DNA of 21,915 nt, taken from assembly GCA_036736205.1 (NCBI GenBank), contig DAINMX010000088.1, positions 1-21,915 of the forward strand, read 5' to 3'. Position 1 is the first letter of the stretch. Each line of letters opens with the position of its first letter. The notes under the pieces are model-generated. The model did not search any database and had not been told where the DNA came from. It was given only the letters and a program-made list of their open reading frames with translations. The translations under genes and the position numbers were made by a program. The stretch comes from XYA12-FULL-58-9 sp001798605 (GTDB taxonomy: Bacteria > Myxococcota > XYA12-FULL-58-9). Of the stretch, positions 14,631 through 21,915 are shown one piece after another.

Positions 14631-15851
14631 TCAACGGGAGGCGTAGCTCCGGGAGACCCGAAGAGTGTCATCGAGAATACCGGCATCCATGGCAAAGAAG
14701 GCTTGCAGGGCGACGACACGGTTCACGTAGTTCTGCGTTTCATAGATCAGCGGAATGCCGACGCCGCCACCCACCGACGCAACGGATGCTTCCATGGCCC
14801 GTCGACTGGCATTGTAACGAGAGGCCACCAAGCGCTTGTCGCCCTTGAATTCCTGGAACAGGTCGGCGAGATGGTGCACCAGGGCGTCAGTCACCATCAT
14901 CGGGCTCAAGCGTGGATCGACTTGGTTGAGGTAGTCATTGACCACGAGTTGCACCGCTGTTTCACGCTGCGCTGGGGTTCGGGGCGCGCCTACCCCTGAG
15001 ACGCTCATGAGTGTCTCTTCCCGTTGCAGGCGCTGCCGGGTTTCTTGCTCCAGATCACGAGCATGGTCGAGCGCCATGTAGATCTCGTTGCGATACACGC
15101 GATAGGCTTGGTCGCCTTCGGCCTCGAGCTGTGATGCCTCCCGCAGCAAATCGAAATAGTCGATGAGATGGGCAACATTGCGCTCGAAATTCATCGCCAG
15201 GTGTCTACCCTTCTCGGGTCTGCCAGTGTTGACGTCAAGCCCGATGCCGATCTTGTCGAGAAATCTGTCGCGAGATTCCCTGGCCAAACGACGTTTGTTG
15301 CCTGCCTGGACAAACTTCTGCCGCTCATTCTTCCAGCTCCATGGCTCATTGGAGTGCAACCCATATCTCCTGCCAGTCGCTTCGATGAATTGGGCATCTC
15401 CGAGAGCGCCTGCCTTGGAGACGATGTGCTCGCCAAAGTTTGACTCTTGTTTCATAATCGCCAGGGCAAACATTGGGTCCACTGGCCAAGTGTCTTCGTA
15501 CTTGTCGATGGCGTTGCTGAGATAGGGCATGTATTTGCGCGCTTCCGGGTTGTAACGCAAAAAGCGCTCGAAATCGTAGCTGGGAGTTTCTTGCTGAGCG
15601 CTCTTGAGCTGCAGTGTTGCGTGTCCCAACATAAACACGAGATCAGCGTTCTCGTCCTCGAGGGCATGCAGATGATTCTGGAGCTCGGTATTTTCGTGGC
15701 CGAGCGCGGTGACCTCCAGTTGATGTTGCGCCGTAAGGTTTGCCACCTCTTGGCCGAGAACTCGCCCGTCGTCGTCGATGCCGACTCCGATCCAAACCCC
15801 TGCGGCCAACAGTCCAATCCATGAGACCAGCTTCAGTGTTGTTCGCAACAT
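14631..15851 (-). CDS. Membrane-anchored lytic transglycosylase-like protein with split SLT domain
   Basis: This 406-aa protein starts with a single N-terminal membrane segment (about 6-25), then a coiled coil (about 35-87), placing the rest in the periplasm. The SLT transglycosylase signature is present in pieces: E136-S137 in MKQESNFG, GALGDAQF at 148-155, then YNA at 346-348 and YETQNYV at 370-376. In ordinary SLT domains the catalytic ES and the YNA motif are about 60-75 residues apart; here the gap is 210. The inserted region (about 165-300) is helical and charged. The enzyme would cleave glycan strands of peptidoglycan to 1,6-anhydro products. A weak AGGTG ribosome site precedes the ATG. 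It lies upstream of the dehydrogenase and amidase, 129 bases from the former. Confidence 0.8.
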   Translation of the reverse strand: MLRTTLKLVSWIGLLAAGVWIGVGIDDDGRVLGQEVANLTAQHQLEVTALGHENTELQNHLHALEDENADLVFMLGHATLQLKSAQQETPSYDFERFLRYNPEARKYMPYLSNAIDKYEDTWPVDPMFALAIMKQESNFGEHIVSKAGALGDAQFIEATGRRYGLHSNEPWSWKNERQKFVQAGNKRRLARESRDRFLDKIGIGLDVNTGRPEKGRHLAMNFERNVAHLIDYFDLLREASQLEAEGDQAYRVYRNEIYMALDHARDLEQETRQRLQREETLMSVSGVGAPRTPAQRETAVQLVVNDYLNQVDPRLSPMMVTDALVHHLADLFQEFKGDKRLVASRYNASRRAMEASVASVGGGVGIPLIYETQNYVNRVVALQAFFAMDAGILDDTLRVSRSYASR

Positions 15852-16062
15852 GTTACACCTAACCTTTTTGCCGGCACTGCAATTGCTCCTGCGAGAATTC
15901 CTAGATTAGACGGGGATTTCACCTCCCCATTCATTGTAGGCACATGCATGCGCATGAGCAACGGTGACATCCGCCCACCACGCCCACATGATCGCTCCGG
16001 ATCTTCCGATGCATACGTCGTTGCGGTAGTGTTTTGCGTCCGTTGCCAAAGGAGATCCAATC

Positions 16063-16671
16063 GTGGCCAAGTCGATCGTCGTAACGCACAATGGCAAACA
16101 ATCGATCTTTGGGTTCGCCAAGCTCGACCGCAAGAAGCTCTATCCATCGCGAAAGCGGGTCGTTCTCGACAATGACGAGCAGCCTTGCATTCGCGCAGAA
16201 CTCACGCGGGATGGCTCGATTTTGTTCCATTTTGGCATGACCGGCCAGGGGTATTTTTGTAACGACGGCAAGTGGGTGCCAAACAGCACGCTCGTTGGCC
16301 TCGATGATCAAGGCAAGGTCGTTGAACAGCAACCGTCAACCCTTGGGGAGCCTCAAGACCTGGAAGGTCCGGTCGAACCCGAGGAGCTGTTGGACCTCTC
16401 CGTTCTCGCCGTCTACATGCTCGATCCAGAGAATCTCGACCAGGATTTGCAAAAGGAGATCGAAGCGGGCAAGATCTTCCGTTTTGGATTCAACTACCGC
16501 GCCGATTTCCATCGGGAGACTGGCTACCTCGTGGCCAACGATCAGGGTTGGTTCGCAATCGTTGGTAATCCCATCCGCCCCGAGTGGTGCGAGTTGGAAA
16601 AACCTGCTGCGGCCACCTTTGAGGACGATGACGACAATGCCGGACTCGATCTCGACTTCGACATGACCTGA
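16063..16671 (+). CDS. Uncharacterised protein, first gene of a ligase-associated module (202 aa)
   Basis: I do not recognise a characterised family. The start is GTG at 16063, with AAAGGAG (16048-16054) eight bases upstream. The N-terminal third is basic (FGFAKLDRKKLYPSRKRVV), followed by a segment with HFGMTGQGYF. The C-terminus is strongly acidic (EDDDDNAGLDLDFDM). There is no signal peptide or membrane segment, so it is cytoplasmic. The middle (about 95-125) is Pro/Glu/Leu-rich. It precedes the second gene by 10 bases, so the two are almost certainly co-transcribed. The basic head and acidic tail would suit a nucleic-acid or protein adaptor, but that is only inference. Confidence 0.75.
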   Translation: MAKSIVVTHNGKQSIFGFAKLDRKKLYPSRKRVVLDNDEQPCIRAELTRDGSILFHFGMTGQGYFCNDGKWVPNSTLVGLDDQGKVVEQQPSTLGEPQDLEGPVEPEELLDLSVLAVYMLDPENLDQDLQKEIEAGKIFRFGFNYRADFHRETGYLVANDQGWFAIVGNPIRPEWCELEKPAAATFEDDDDNAGLDLDFDMT

Positions 16672-16681
16672 GAGGAACCCC

Positions 16682-17377
16682 ATGCTCAACTTTCACCTAT
16701 CCAACTCAGCAGACCGCAACGCCACCGTCTCCATAAGCACACTGCGCGCCCCAGCCGCGCCGCAAATGGGACTACCGGACGCAGAGGTTACATTTCGTCG
16801 TTTCCTCGCAGCCACCCGGGAAACATTGCACGAAACGCTTCAGTCGAAGCACGGCGACGACTACGCTCAAGCGCTGATTGCTGGGGACCCCGAAATTGAC
16901 ATGGAACAGATCGGTCGAGAGTTGCCAAGGGCCAATGTAGTCTATCTTTCGAGCAAGGGTGAGGTGCTCTATGCTTCTCCCAAGATTGTCGAGGTCATCA
17001 TCAATCCAGATGGGACCGAGAAAGAACGGCGTGACCCCGTCGACGTGCCAGGCAACGTCAACGATCAACAGGTGCCAATTCATTGGACCGGAAAGAAGAT
17101 GAAGAAGCAGGACGCCGTGCGCAAGTTTGTGTTTCAGCGTTCCATCCAGCTACGCCATGTCGACGGTCTCACTTACGACTTCATGTATGGCATGGCCAAA
17201 GAGCTGCACGAAGAAAATGCGATGGTGCTCTTGGGCGGTGGCGCCAAGGGCAAGGACCCGCTGATTTTTCACGCCAATGGCTCACCCTATCATGGTTTTC
17301 TCGAGGGACGAGTTGACAGCCTGCGCTACCAGCTGCTCCTGCGTTTGAGTCACCTCGAGCTCAAGCGACCTGCATGA
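16682..17377 (+). CDS. Uncharacterised protein, second gene of a ligase-associated module (231 aa)
   Basis: I do not recognise a characterised family. GAGGAA lies just upstream of the ATG at 16682, 10 bases after the first module gene. Features visible: a helical stretch (about 35-65), ANVVYLSSKGEVLYASPKIV (about 83-102), a basic patch TGKKMKKQDAVRK (about 134-146), and a C-terminal part with LLGGGAKGKDPLIF and SPYHGFLEGRVD. The GGGAKGK loop is not a standard Walker A. There is no signal peptide or membrane segment. The following ligase-like gene begins 69 bases downstream, past a hairpin. Association with nucleic-acid ligation is inferred purely from position. Confidence 0.75.
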   Translation: MLNFHLSNSADRNATVSISTLRAPAAPQMGLPDAEVTFRRFLAATRETLHETLQSKHGDDYAQALIAGDPEIDMEQIGRELPRANVVYLSSKGEVLYASPKIVEVIINPDGTEKERRDPVDVPGNVNDQQVPIHWTGKKMKKQDAVRKFVFQRSIQLRHVDGLTYDFMYGMAKELHEENAMVLLGGGAKGKDPLIFHANGSPYHGFLEGRVDSLRYQLLLRLSHLELKRPA

Positions 17378-17414
17378 GGGTGTGGCTGGCGACTGACTGC
17401 CCGTTGAACACCCT
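17377..17414 (+). promoter_or_regulatory. Hairpin between the second module gene and the ligase gene
   Basis: AGGGTGT (17377-17383) pairs with ACACCCT (17408-17414); the first base belongs to the preceding TGA. An inner GGC (17384-17386) can pair with GCC (17399-17401). No T-tract follows, so a processing, stability or attenuation role is more likely than a simple terminator. Confidence 0.35.
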
Positions 17415-17446
17415 TGGAACATGATTGAGACACGCAAGGAGACATG

Positions 17447-18904
17447 ATGTCACTCTTCTCCACGAAAGATTCCAGGCCACTCGGCAAGGGTATTCATTGT
17501 CCCGGCAGCTCCATAACTGACAAGAAGTTGTCGCAGATGGTCTCAGGTTACAAGAAAGCCGTTGCGAGCCGCTATCGCGCGCTGATGCCAGACGAGATTG
17601 GCTTAATGCCCAGCGGCAAGATCTTGGTTTCGAGAAAAGTCGATGGTGAGCAATGGTGTCTCATTTTTGACGAGCACGACGGGTGTTTCTTTGCGAATCC
17701 CAGTGGTCGTATCATCGCGGGAACCATCCCCATACTCGAAGAAGCCGCCCAGTTGAAGAAACGCGTCAAGGGACGCACAGTGGTTGCCGGTGAGCTGTAC
17801 GCGCTCAAGGACACACGCCGACCGCGCCATGGCGATCTGGCCCAAGCTCTCGCCGGCGAAGCAAAGGCTGAGGTCGATCGCCTTCAGTTTGCAGCTTTCG
17901 ATCTCGTCGCCGGTGGCGATGATCAGGCGCAGGCACCACTGATGGAATATGCCGATCGCCTCGACGTGCTCGAGCGCATCTTTAAGGGCGGCAAGCTGCT
18001 CAACTCCGTGCAAACCGAGACCGTGTCGTCAAACAAAGACGTCGCCAAGTTGTTCGATCAATGGGTCGACAAGGGGGACGCTGAGGGCATCGTCGCCCGC
18101 GCTGTCGGCGGCATCACTTTCAAGGTAAAGCCGGCCGCAACCATAGATGGCGCTGTGATCGGTTACACGCTGCGTACCGAAGATGAGACCCAGGTGAGCT
18201 CATTTCTCATCGCCCTGTTGCGCGAGGACGACCACTACCATCTCGTCGGTCATTGCGGCAATCTCGGCAACGAACACGAGAGACGCGATCTTCTCAACAA
18301 GGTCAAAAGTATGGGTGTCGACTCAAACTACAGCGAAGCAAATTCAAAGGGCGCGCTGTATCGTTTCATCAAACCGAAGCTCGTAGCAGAAGTTCTAGTC
18401 ACAGACGTCCAGGCAGAAAAGGCCGACGGCGACATCATGCCGCGTATGGTTCTCTCATTTGAGAAGAACGAATGGAAGGCCCTGCGAATCATGCCAGGTG
18501 TCAGCTTGCTGCACCCGCGCTTGGTGCGGCTAAGAGAAGACAAACAACCCGTCTACGCAGATGTCCCCATCTCCCAGGTCCTAGACCGCGTCTTGCTCCC
18601 CGATGTCCACTGCGCGGTGTCGGCGTTAGAGCTTCCCGCGAGCGAATTGCTCCGTCGTGAGGTCTTCACCAAGGTCACCAAGGGTGTGACCGCCGTACGC
18701 AAGCTCGTGGTGTGGAAGACCCACAAGAAGGAAATGCATCCCGAGTTTCCCGAGTATGTCGTCCATTGGACCGACTACTCGCCGGGTCGAAAGGAACCTT
18801 TGCAGCGCACGGTCCGTCTTGCACCAACGGAGGCGTTGGCAACGGAGATCGCCGACGAGTTGGTCGCAAGTGAAGTGAAAAAGGGTTGGGCCCCGGCGAA
18901 ATAG
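17447..18904 (+). CDS. ATP-dependent DNA ligase-like nucleotidyltransferase with extra C-terminal domain
   Basis: This 485-aa protein shows the ligase/capping-enzyme motifs in order: motif I K64-V-D-G67 (adenylated lysine), a motif-Ia-like NPSGRIIAG, motif III GE at 115-116, motif IIIa F148xxxD152, motif IV E213-G-I-V, motif V K226-V-K228-P, and motif VI R363-E-D-K366 at the end of an OB-fold-like segment (about 235-370). It should therefore form a lysyl-AMP and seal or adenylate nucleic-acid ends. The Arg usually found just after motif I (KxDGxR) is not there; the sequence is KVDGEQW. About 120 residues after motif VI form a basic domain I do not recognise. ATG 17447 is preferred over 17444 because AAGGAG lies five bases upstream. 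The stop abuts the convergent DUF255 gene. Confidence 0.82.
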   Translation: MSLFSTKDSRPLGKGIHCPGSSITDKKLSQMVSGYKKAVASRYRALMPDEIGLMPSGKILVSRKVDGEQWCLIFDEHDGCFFANPSGRIIAGTIPILEEAAQLKKRVKGRTVVAGELYALKDTRRPRHGDLAQALAGEAKAEVDRLQFAAFDLVAGGDDQAQAPLMEYADRLDVLERIFKGGKLLNSVQTETVSSNKDVAKLFDQWVDKGDAEGIVARAVGGITFKVKPAATIDGAVIGYTLRTEDETQVSSFLIALLREDDHYHLVGHCGNLGNEHERRDLLNKVKSMGVDSNYSEANSKGALYRFIKPKLVAEVLVTDVQAEKADGDIMPRMVLSFEKNEWKALRIMPGVSLLHPRLVRLREDKQPVYADVPISQVLDRVLLPDVHCAVSALELPASELLRREVFTKVTKGVTAVRKLVVWKTHKKEMHPEFPEYVVHWTDYSPGRKEPLQRTVRLAPTEALATEIADELVASEVKKGWAPAK

Positions 18905-21163
18905 TTACCGTGGAGCTGTGCGAGCTAGCTCCTTGGCGAAGACTTCACAGTCTGACGTGGGTGGCGCGCAAACAGTACCACGACAGACGTAGGCTGTGGC
19001 GGTTCCGTTCAATGCTCGCTTATCCTGCAACAGCGGCAGCAGTCGGGCCTGCTCGGCGAGTTGCTTTCCCTCACGTCCAATACTGATGACGCGATTGGGC
19101 AGGAAGATCCCATTTAGGGTTGTTAAGAGAGCTTCGACACCACTTCCATCCTCCGGTCCAACAATGACAACTTGGGCGGGCTCATCGAGATAGTAGTCGA
19201 GAGCAGTGAGCATCTTCGGCAGCGCAACGCCGCTCGACAACGCGCCCGCATGTGCAACAAAGATCTGCTCTGCACATTTGCGGAATCTTTCGTCGCTCGT
19301 GAGTTGCTCAAGCCTAAGAAGGTTTAGAGCCGCAATCGATGCCCCGGCGGGCTCCGCACCATCGTATTCTGGTTTTTCCCGCGCCAGCAAAGTCGGGTGT
19401 TCGTCGCTGGTGAAGAAATATCCTCCTCGTTGTTCGTCGCCGAAGTGCTCGTCCAGAGTCTTCTGCAGGACAAGCGCGTGTTGTAGCCACAAAGGCCGAC
19501 CGCTGGCTTCGTAGAGGTCGATCAAGGCTTGAATGAAGAATGCGTAGTCATCGAGGTAGCCGCTGACACGAGTCGAGCCGTCCGTCCACGTCCGTGCAAG
19601 ACGACCGTTAACGAGGGCAACGTCGATGATGAATTGAGCCGCGCGACTTCCGGTGTCGAGATAGCTCGGTTCGTTGAGCACCTGACCGGCTCGTGCGAAA
19701 GCGGAGATCATCAGTCCATTCCATGACGTCAGGATCTTGTCATCGCGCAAGGGACGCGGCCTTTGGCTTCGTGCGGCGTACAGTAGTTGCTGCGTCGATT
19801 CGAGCTCGGCTTCAAACTCGGCGGTAGACATCTTCAGAGATGCCGCCGTGTCCTCGACGCTCCATTCGGTGTGCAGAACATTGCGTCCCTCGAAATTGCC
19901 GATGGTCGAGACACGATAGTATGCAGCCGTCCAACGTGCCCTCTCCGCGCCGAGCACTTGCTCCATTTCCCCAGGGGTCCACGTGAAGAACAACCCCTCC
20001 TCCGCTTCGCCGGATGAGCCGGGGCTGTCCGCGTCTGTGGCAGAGAAGAAGCCACCCTGCTCGTGAGTCATTTCCCGTGTGACATAGTCGAGGGTCTTGC
20101 GAACCACCGCAGCAAAGTCCTCGCGGCCGGTGAGTTGGTGAGCCTCAAGATAGGTGACCGCGAGCTGGCCATTGTCGTAAAGCATTTTTTCGAAATGCGG
20201 AACCAGCCACTCGTCATCGACACTGTATCGGTGAAAACCACCGCCGATCTGGTCATGAATGCCGCCCGCCGCCATCTTCTCCAACGTCAACTCCACCGCT
20301 CGCAATTGCGCAGGGTTCTTGGTGCGACGGTAGGCGCGCATCAAGAGATCCAGATTGGAGCTACGGGGGAATTTCGGCGCAGGACCAAAGCCACCGTGAT
20401 CGGCGTCAAAGGTTTGCTGCAGGTGCGACACTGCCTTGTTGATGGCGCTCGCATCGGGGATACCACCTGGGCTGCCACCTCCGGTCGCCCTACGAATATG
20501 GGTGGCCGCTTTCATTGCGGCCTGGACGATCTTTTCTGGAGCGGCACGCCACTCGTCGTTGAGCATCTTCAGAATGCTGAGAAAACCAGTAGATGCTCCG
20601 CGGTCACCATCGCGGGCGGGGAAATAGGTTCCACCAAAGATCGGTTCGCCTTCTGGTGTGAGCACCACCGTCATGGGCCAGCCGCCACGGCCGGTCATCA
20701 ATTGCACTGCCGTCATGTAGACACCGTCCACATCCGGACGCTCTTCGCGATCGACTTTGATGGCCACAAAGTGCGCATTGATGAACGCGGCAATCTCGAG
20801 ATCCTCGAAAGATTCCCGTTCCATCACGTGACACCAATGGCAAGTGGAGTAGCCAACACTGAGCAACACCAACTTGCTCTCCGCCTTAGCCCGCTCGAAT
20901 GATTCATTCGACCACGATGACCAGTTCACCGGATTGTGGGCGTGCTGCAGCAAGTAGGGACTCGATTCCAAGATCAAACGGTTGGTATATTGCGGAGAGC
21001 CTAGGTCGGTGAGGTGCTCAGCGCGTGGCCTGTAACCGTCGCCCTTCGCGACGAGCGCCTGCGCGAGTTTGCACGCCAAATCCTCGTCACTCGCTAAGCC
21101 TGGAAGCGTCACGTTCATGGTGCCATGCCCTATCAAATGCCCGTTCGGCCAAGAGTTCGCCAT
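18905..21163 (-). CDS. DUF255/YyaL-type protein: thioredoxin-like domain plus alpha/alpha-barrel
   Basis: The protein is up to 752 aa. The family hallmark NRLILESSPYLLQHAHNPVNW is present, then GYSTCHWCHVME with C108 and C111 forming a CxxC, ESFED, IKVDREERPD and GGWPM...GGTYFP. The first 190 or so residues after the extension form the thioredoxin-like Thioredox_DsbH domain; the remainder is the six-hairpin glycosidase-like barrel seen in YyaL and vertebrate SPATA20. The biochemical role of the family is unclear. About 60 residues precede the hallmark, longer than in many members (LACKLAQALVAKGDGYRPRAEHL). The start is uncertain: ATG 21163 lacks a ribosome site, and ATG 21118 has only a distant AGGG. 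Confidence 0.9.
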   Translation of the reverse strand: MANSWPNGHLIGHGTMNVTLPGLASDEDLACKLAQALVAKGDGYRPRAEHLTDLGSPQYTNRLILESSPYLLQHAHNPVNWSSWSNESFERAKAESKLVLLSVGYSTCHWCHVMERESFEDLEIAAFINAHFVAIKVDREERPDVDGVYMTAVQLMTGRGGWPMTVVLTPEGEPIFGGTYFPARDGDRGASTGFLSILKMLNDEWRAAPEKIVQAAMKAATHIRRATGGGSPGGIPDASAINKAVSHLQQTFDADHGGFGPAPKFPRSSNLDLLMRAYRRTKNPAQLRAVELTLEKMAAGGIHDQIGGGFHRYSVDDEWLVPHFEKMLYDNGQLAVTYLEAHQLTGREDFAAVVRKTLDYVTREMTHEQGGFFSATDADSPGSSGEAEEGLFFTWTPGEMEQVLGAERARWTAAYYRVSTIGNFEGRNVLHTEWSVEDTAASLKMSTAEFEAELESTQQLLYAARSQRPRPLRDDKILTSWNGLMISAFARAGQVLNEPSYLDTGSRAAQFIIDVALVNGRLARTWTDGSTRVSGYLDDYAFFIQALIDLYEASGRPLWLQHALVLQKTLDEHFGDEQRGGYFFTSDEHPTLLAREKPEYDGAEPAGASIAALNLLRLEQLTSDERFRKCAEQIFVAHAGALSSGVALPKMLTALDYYLDEPAQVVIVGPEDGSGVEALLTTLNGIFLPNRVISIGREGKQLAEQARLLPLLQDKRALNGTATAYVCRGTVCAPPTSDCEVFAKELARTAPR

Positions 21164-21295
21164 TACGATGGTGATTGTTTGGGCACTTCGCCAGGTCGGC
21201 TGCTATTCCCGAGGCCTTGCCTTTGCCAGCCCAAGTGGAGGACAAAGTTCGAATGGGCAAGATGACAAACTAAGTCGTGAGATTGGCGAAGAAAC

Positions 21296-21915
21296 ATGTC
21301 CACCCGAGTGTTGATCGCTTTTGACAAGTTCAAAGACGCGCTCACTGCCCAACGCGCCGGAGCGATTGCGGCCCGCGAACTGGGGCGGCTGCGTCCTGAT
21401 TGGATTGTCGACTGCGTGCCGGTGACCGATGGCGGTGATGGCTTTGTTCGGATTCTCACAGAAGCTGCGGCGGGTGCGATCATAACGGTTCCCTCAACTG
21501 GTCCCCGGTTGGAAGCAATTGATGCGCCCCTTGGATTCGTCGAATGGGACCGCCTGCCGGCAACCGCCCGCGCACTGCTGCCGGTGTCAGGGGATCGCGG
21601 CGGACGGGTGGCCGTAATCGAAATGGCAGCGGTGAACGGTTTGACCCTGTTGCCACTCGAGGCCCGCGATCCGTGGTACGCGACATCCGTCGGCACGGGT
21701 CGCTTGATCCGAACGGCCGCCGAACTTGGAGCGACGGCGATATTGCTGGGCGTTGGTGGCAGCGCGACGAACGATCTCGGGATCGGCGCGTTGAGTGCGC
21801 TCGGCTTCGTGTTTCGTGATGCGAACGCCGGGAAGTTTGATCCGCCGTTTCCGGCGACGTGGGAACGAATCACAGAGGTCGAAGGGGAGTTGTTGGCCTC
21901 GATTCCACCGCTAAC
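21296..21915 (+). CDS. Glycerate kinase, N-terminal part (3' end outside window)
   Basis: The frame is open from ATG 21296 to the right edge, giving 206 codons of a protein usually near 370-380 aa. It matches the GlxK/GarK-type glycerate kinase family, which phosphorylates D-glycerate with ATP in glyoxylate, serine or sugar-acid breakdown. Visible signatures are IAFDKFKDALTA at the N-terminus, VTDGGDGF near residue 42, IEMAAVNGLTLL, TSVGTGRLIRTA and GVGGSATNDLGIGALSALG near 143-161. The ribosome site is weak. The gene is divergent from the DUF255 gene across a 132-base spacer in which I see no convincing promoter. Confidence 0.92.
   Translation, partial: MSTRVLIAFDKFKDALTAQRAGAIAARELGRLRPDWIVDCVPVTDGGDGFVRILTEAAAGAIITVPSTGPRLEAIDAPLGFVEWDRLPATARALLPVSGDRGGRVAVIEMAAVNGLTLLPLEARDPWYATSVGTGRLIRTAAELGATAILLGVGGSATNDLGIGALSALGFVFRDANAGKFDPPFPATWERITEVEGELLASIPPL

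Noticed and set aside
15912..15928. GGGGA/TCCCC inverted repeat in the same spacer
   Set aside because: A five-base stem with no T-tract and no clear relation to either gene start.
15947..15956. Perfect palindrome CATGCGCATG in the divergent spacer before the ligase module
   Set aside because: Ten bases of alternating purine-pyrimidine sequence with no second copy or nearby promoter; it could be chance.
21163..21873. Minus-strand 236-aa open frame at the right end
   Set aside because: It is the antisense of the glycerate kinase, which has clear family motifs; the minus-strand translation is Ser/Pro/Arg-rich with no domain.
1..21915. CRISPR array, tRNA or rRNA genes, IS elements, prophage or integrase
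   Set aside because: No regularly spaced repeats, cloverleaf sequences, transposase motifs or flanking inverted repeats were seen on either strand.

Overview
The window looks like chromosomal DNA of a Gram-negative, probably Myxococcota/Deltaproteobacteria-like bacterium, though that placement is inference. The signs are several SPase II lipoproteins (one with 29 cysteines), an OmpA-type peptidoglycan-binding lipoprotein, an FG-GAP repeat lipoprotein, stand-alone MshEN (GspE N-terminal) and PilZ proteins, and a MoxR/CoxE-type ATPase-VWA pair. I see no rRNA, tRNA, CRISPR array, insertion sequence or phage gene. Genes are dense on both strands. The longest stretches without a confident gene are about 290 bases (5479-5764) and 210 bases (15852-16062).

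Left part (1-7103). The end of a Cys-rich repeat protein enters from the left edge; its frame carries a TGA exactly where the repeat expects Trp. A minus-strand block follows that reads as a cyclic-di-GMP cluster: REC-PilZ-PilZ regulator (6090-7103), PilZ plus long coiled coil (4120-5478), membrane GGDEF diguanylate cyclase (2872-4017), and an MshEN protein without ATPase (1641-2738) whose stop overlaps the start of an OmpA-domain lipoprotein (418-1644). The cyclase could make the signal that the MshEN and PilZ proteins read. A small unknown plus-strand gene (5765-6070) sits inside the block.

Middle part (7261-12370). A His-rich lipoprotein lies on the plus strand, then a MoxR AAA+ ATPase and its VWA partner, overlapping by one base on the minus strand. 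Divergent from these are an FG-GAP lipoprotein with a clear promoter and a Cys-rich lipoprotein.

Cell-wall block (12373-15851, minus strand). A membrane-anchored lytic transglycosylase with a split catalytic domain, a FabG-like short-chain dehydrogenase, and an N-acetylmuramoyl-L-alanine amidase. The amidase probably starts at a TTG that overlaps the dehydrogenase stop.

Right part (16063-21915). The most interesting unit is a three-gene plus-strand module: two proteins I cannot assign (202 and 231 aa), then an ATP-dependent DNA ligase-like nucleotidyltransferase with motifs I, III, IIIa, IV, V and VI plus a C-terminal tail of unknown role. It is my best candidate for an undescribed system. 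It abuts, tail to tail with no spacer, a minus-strand DUF255/YyaL-type protein. A glycerate kinase starts divergently and runs off the right edge.
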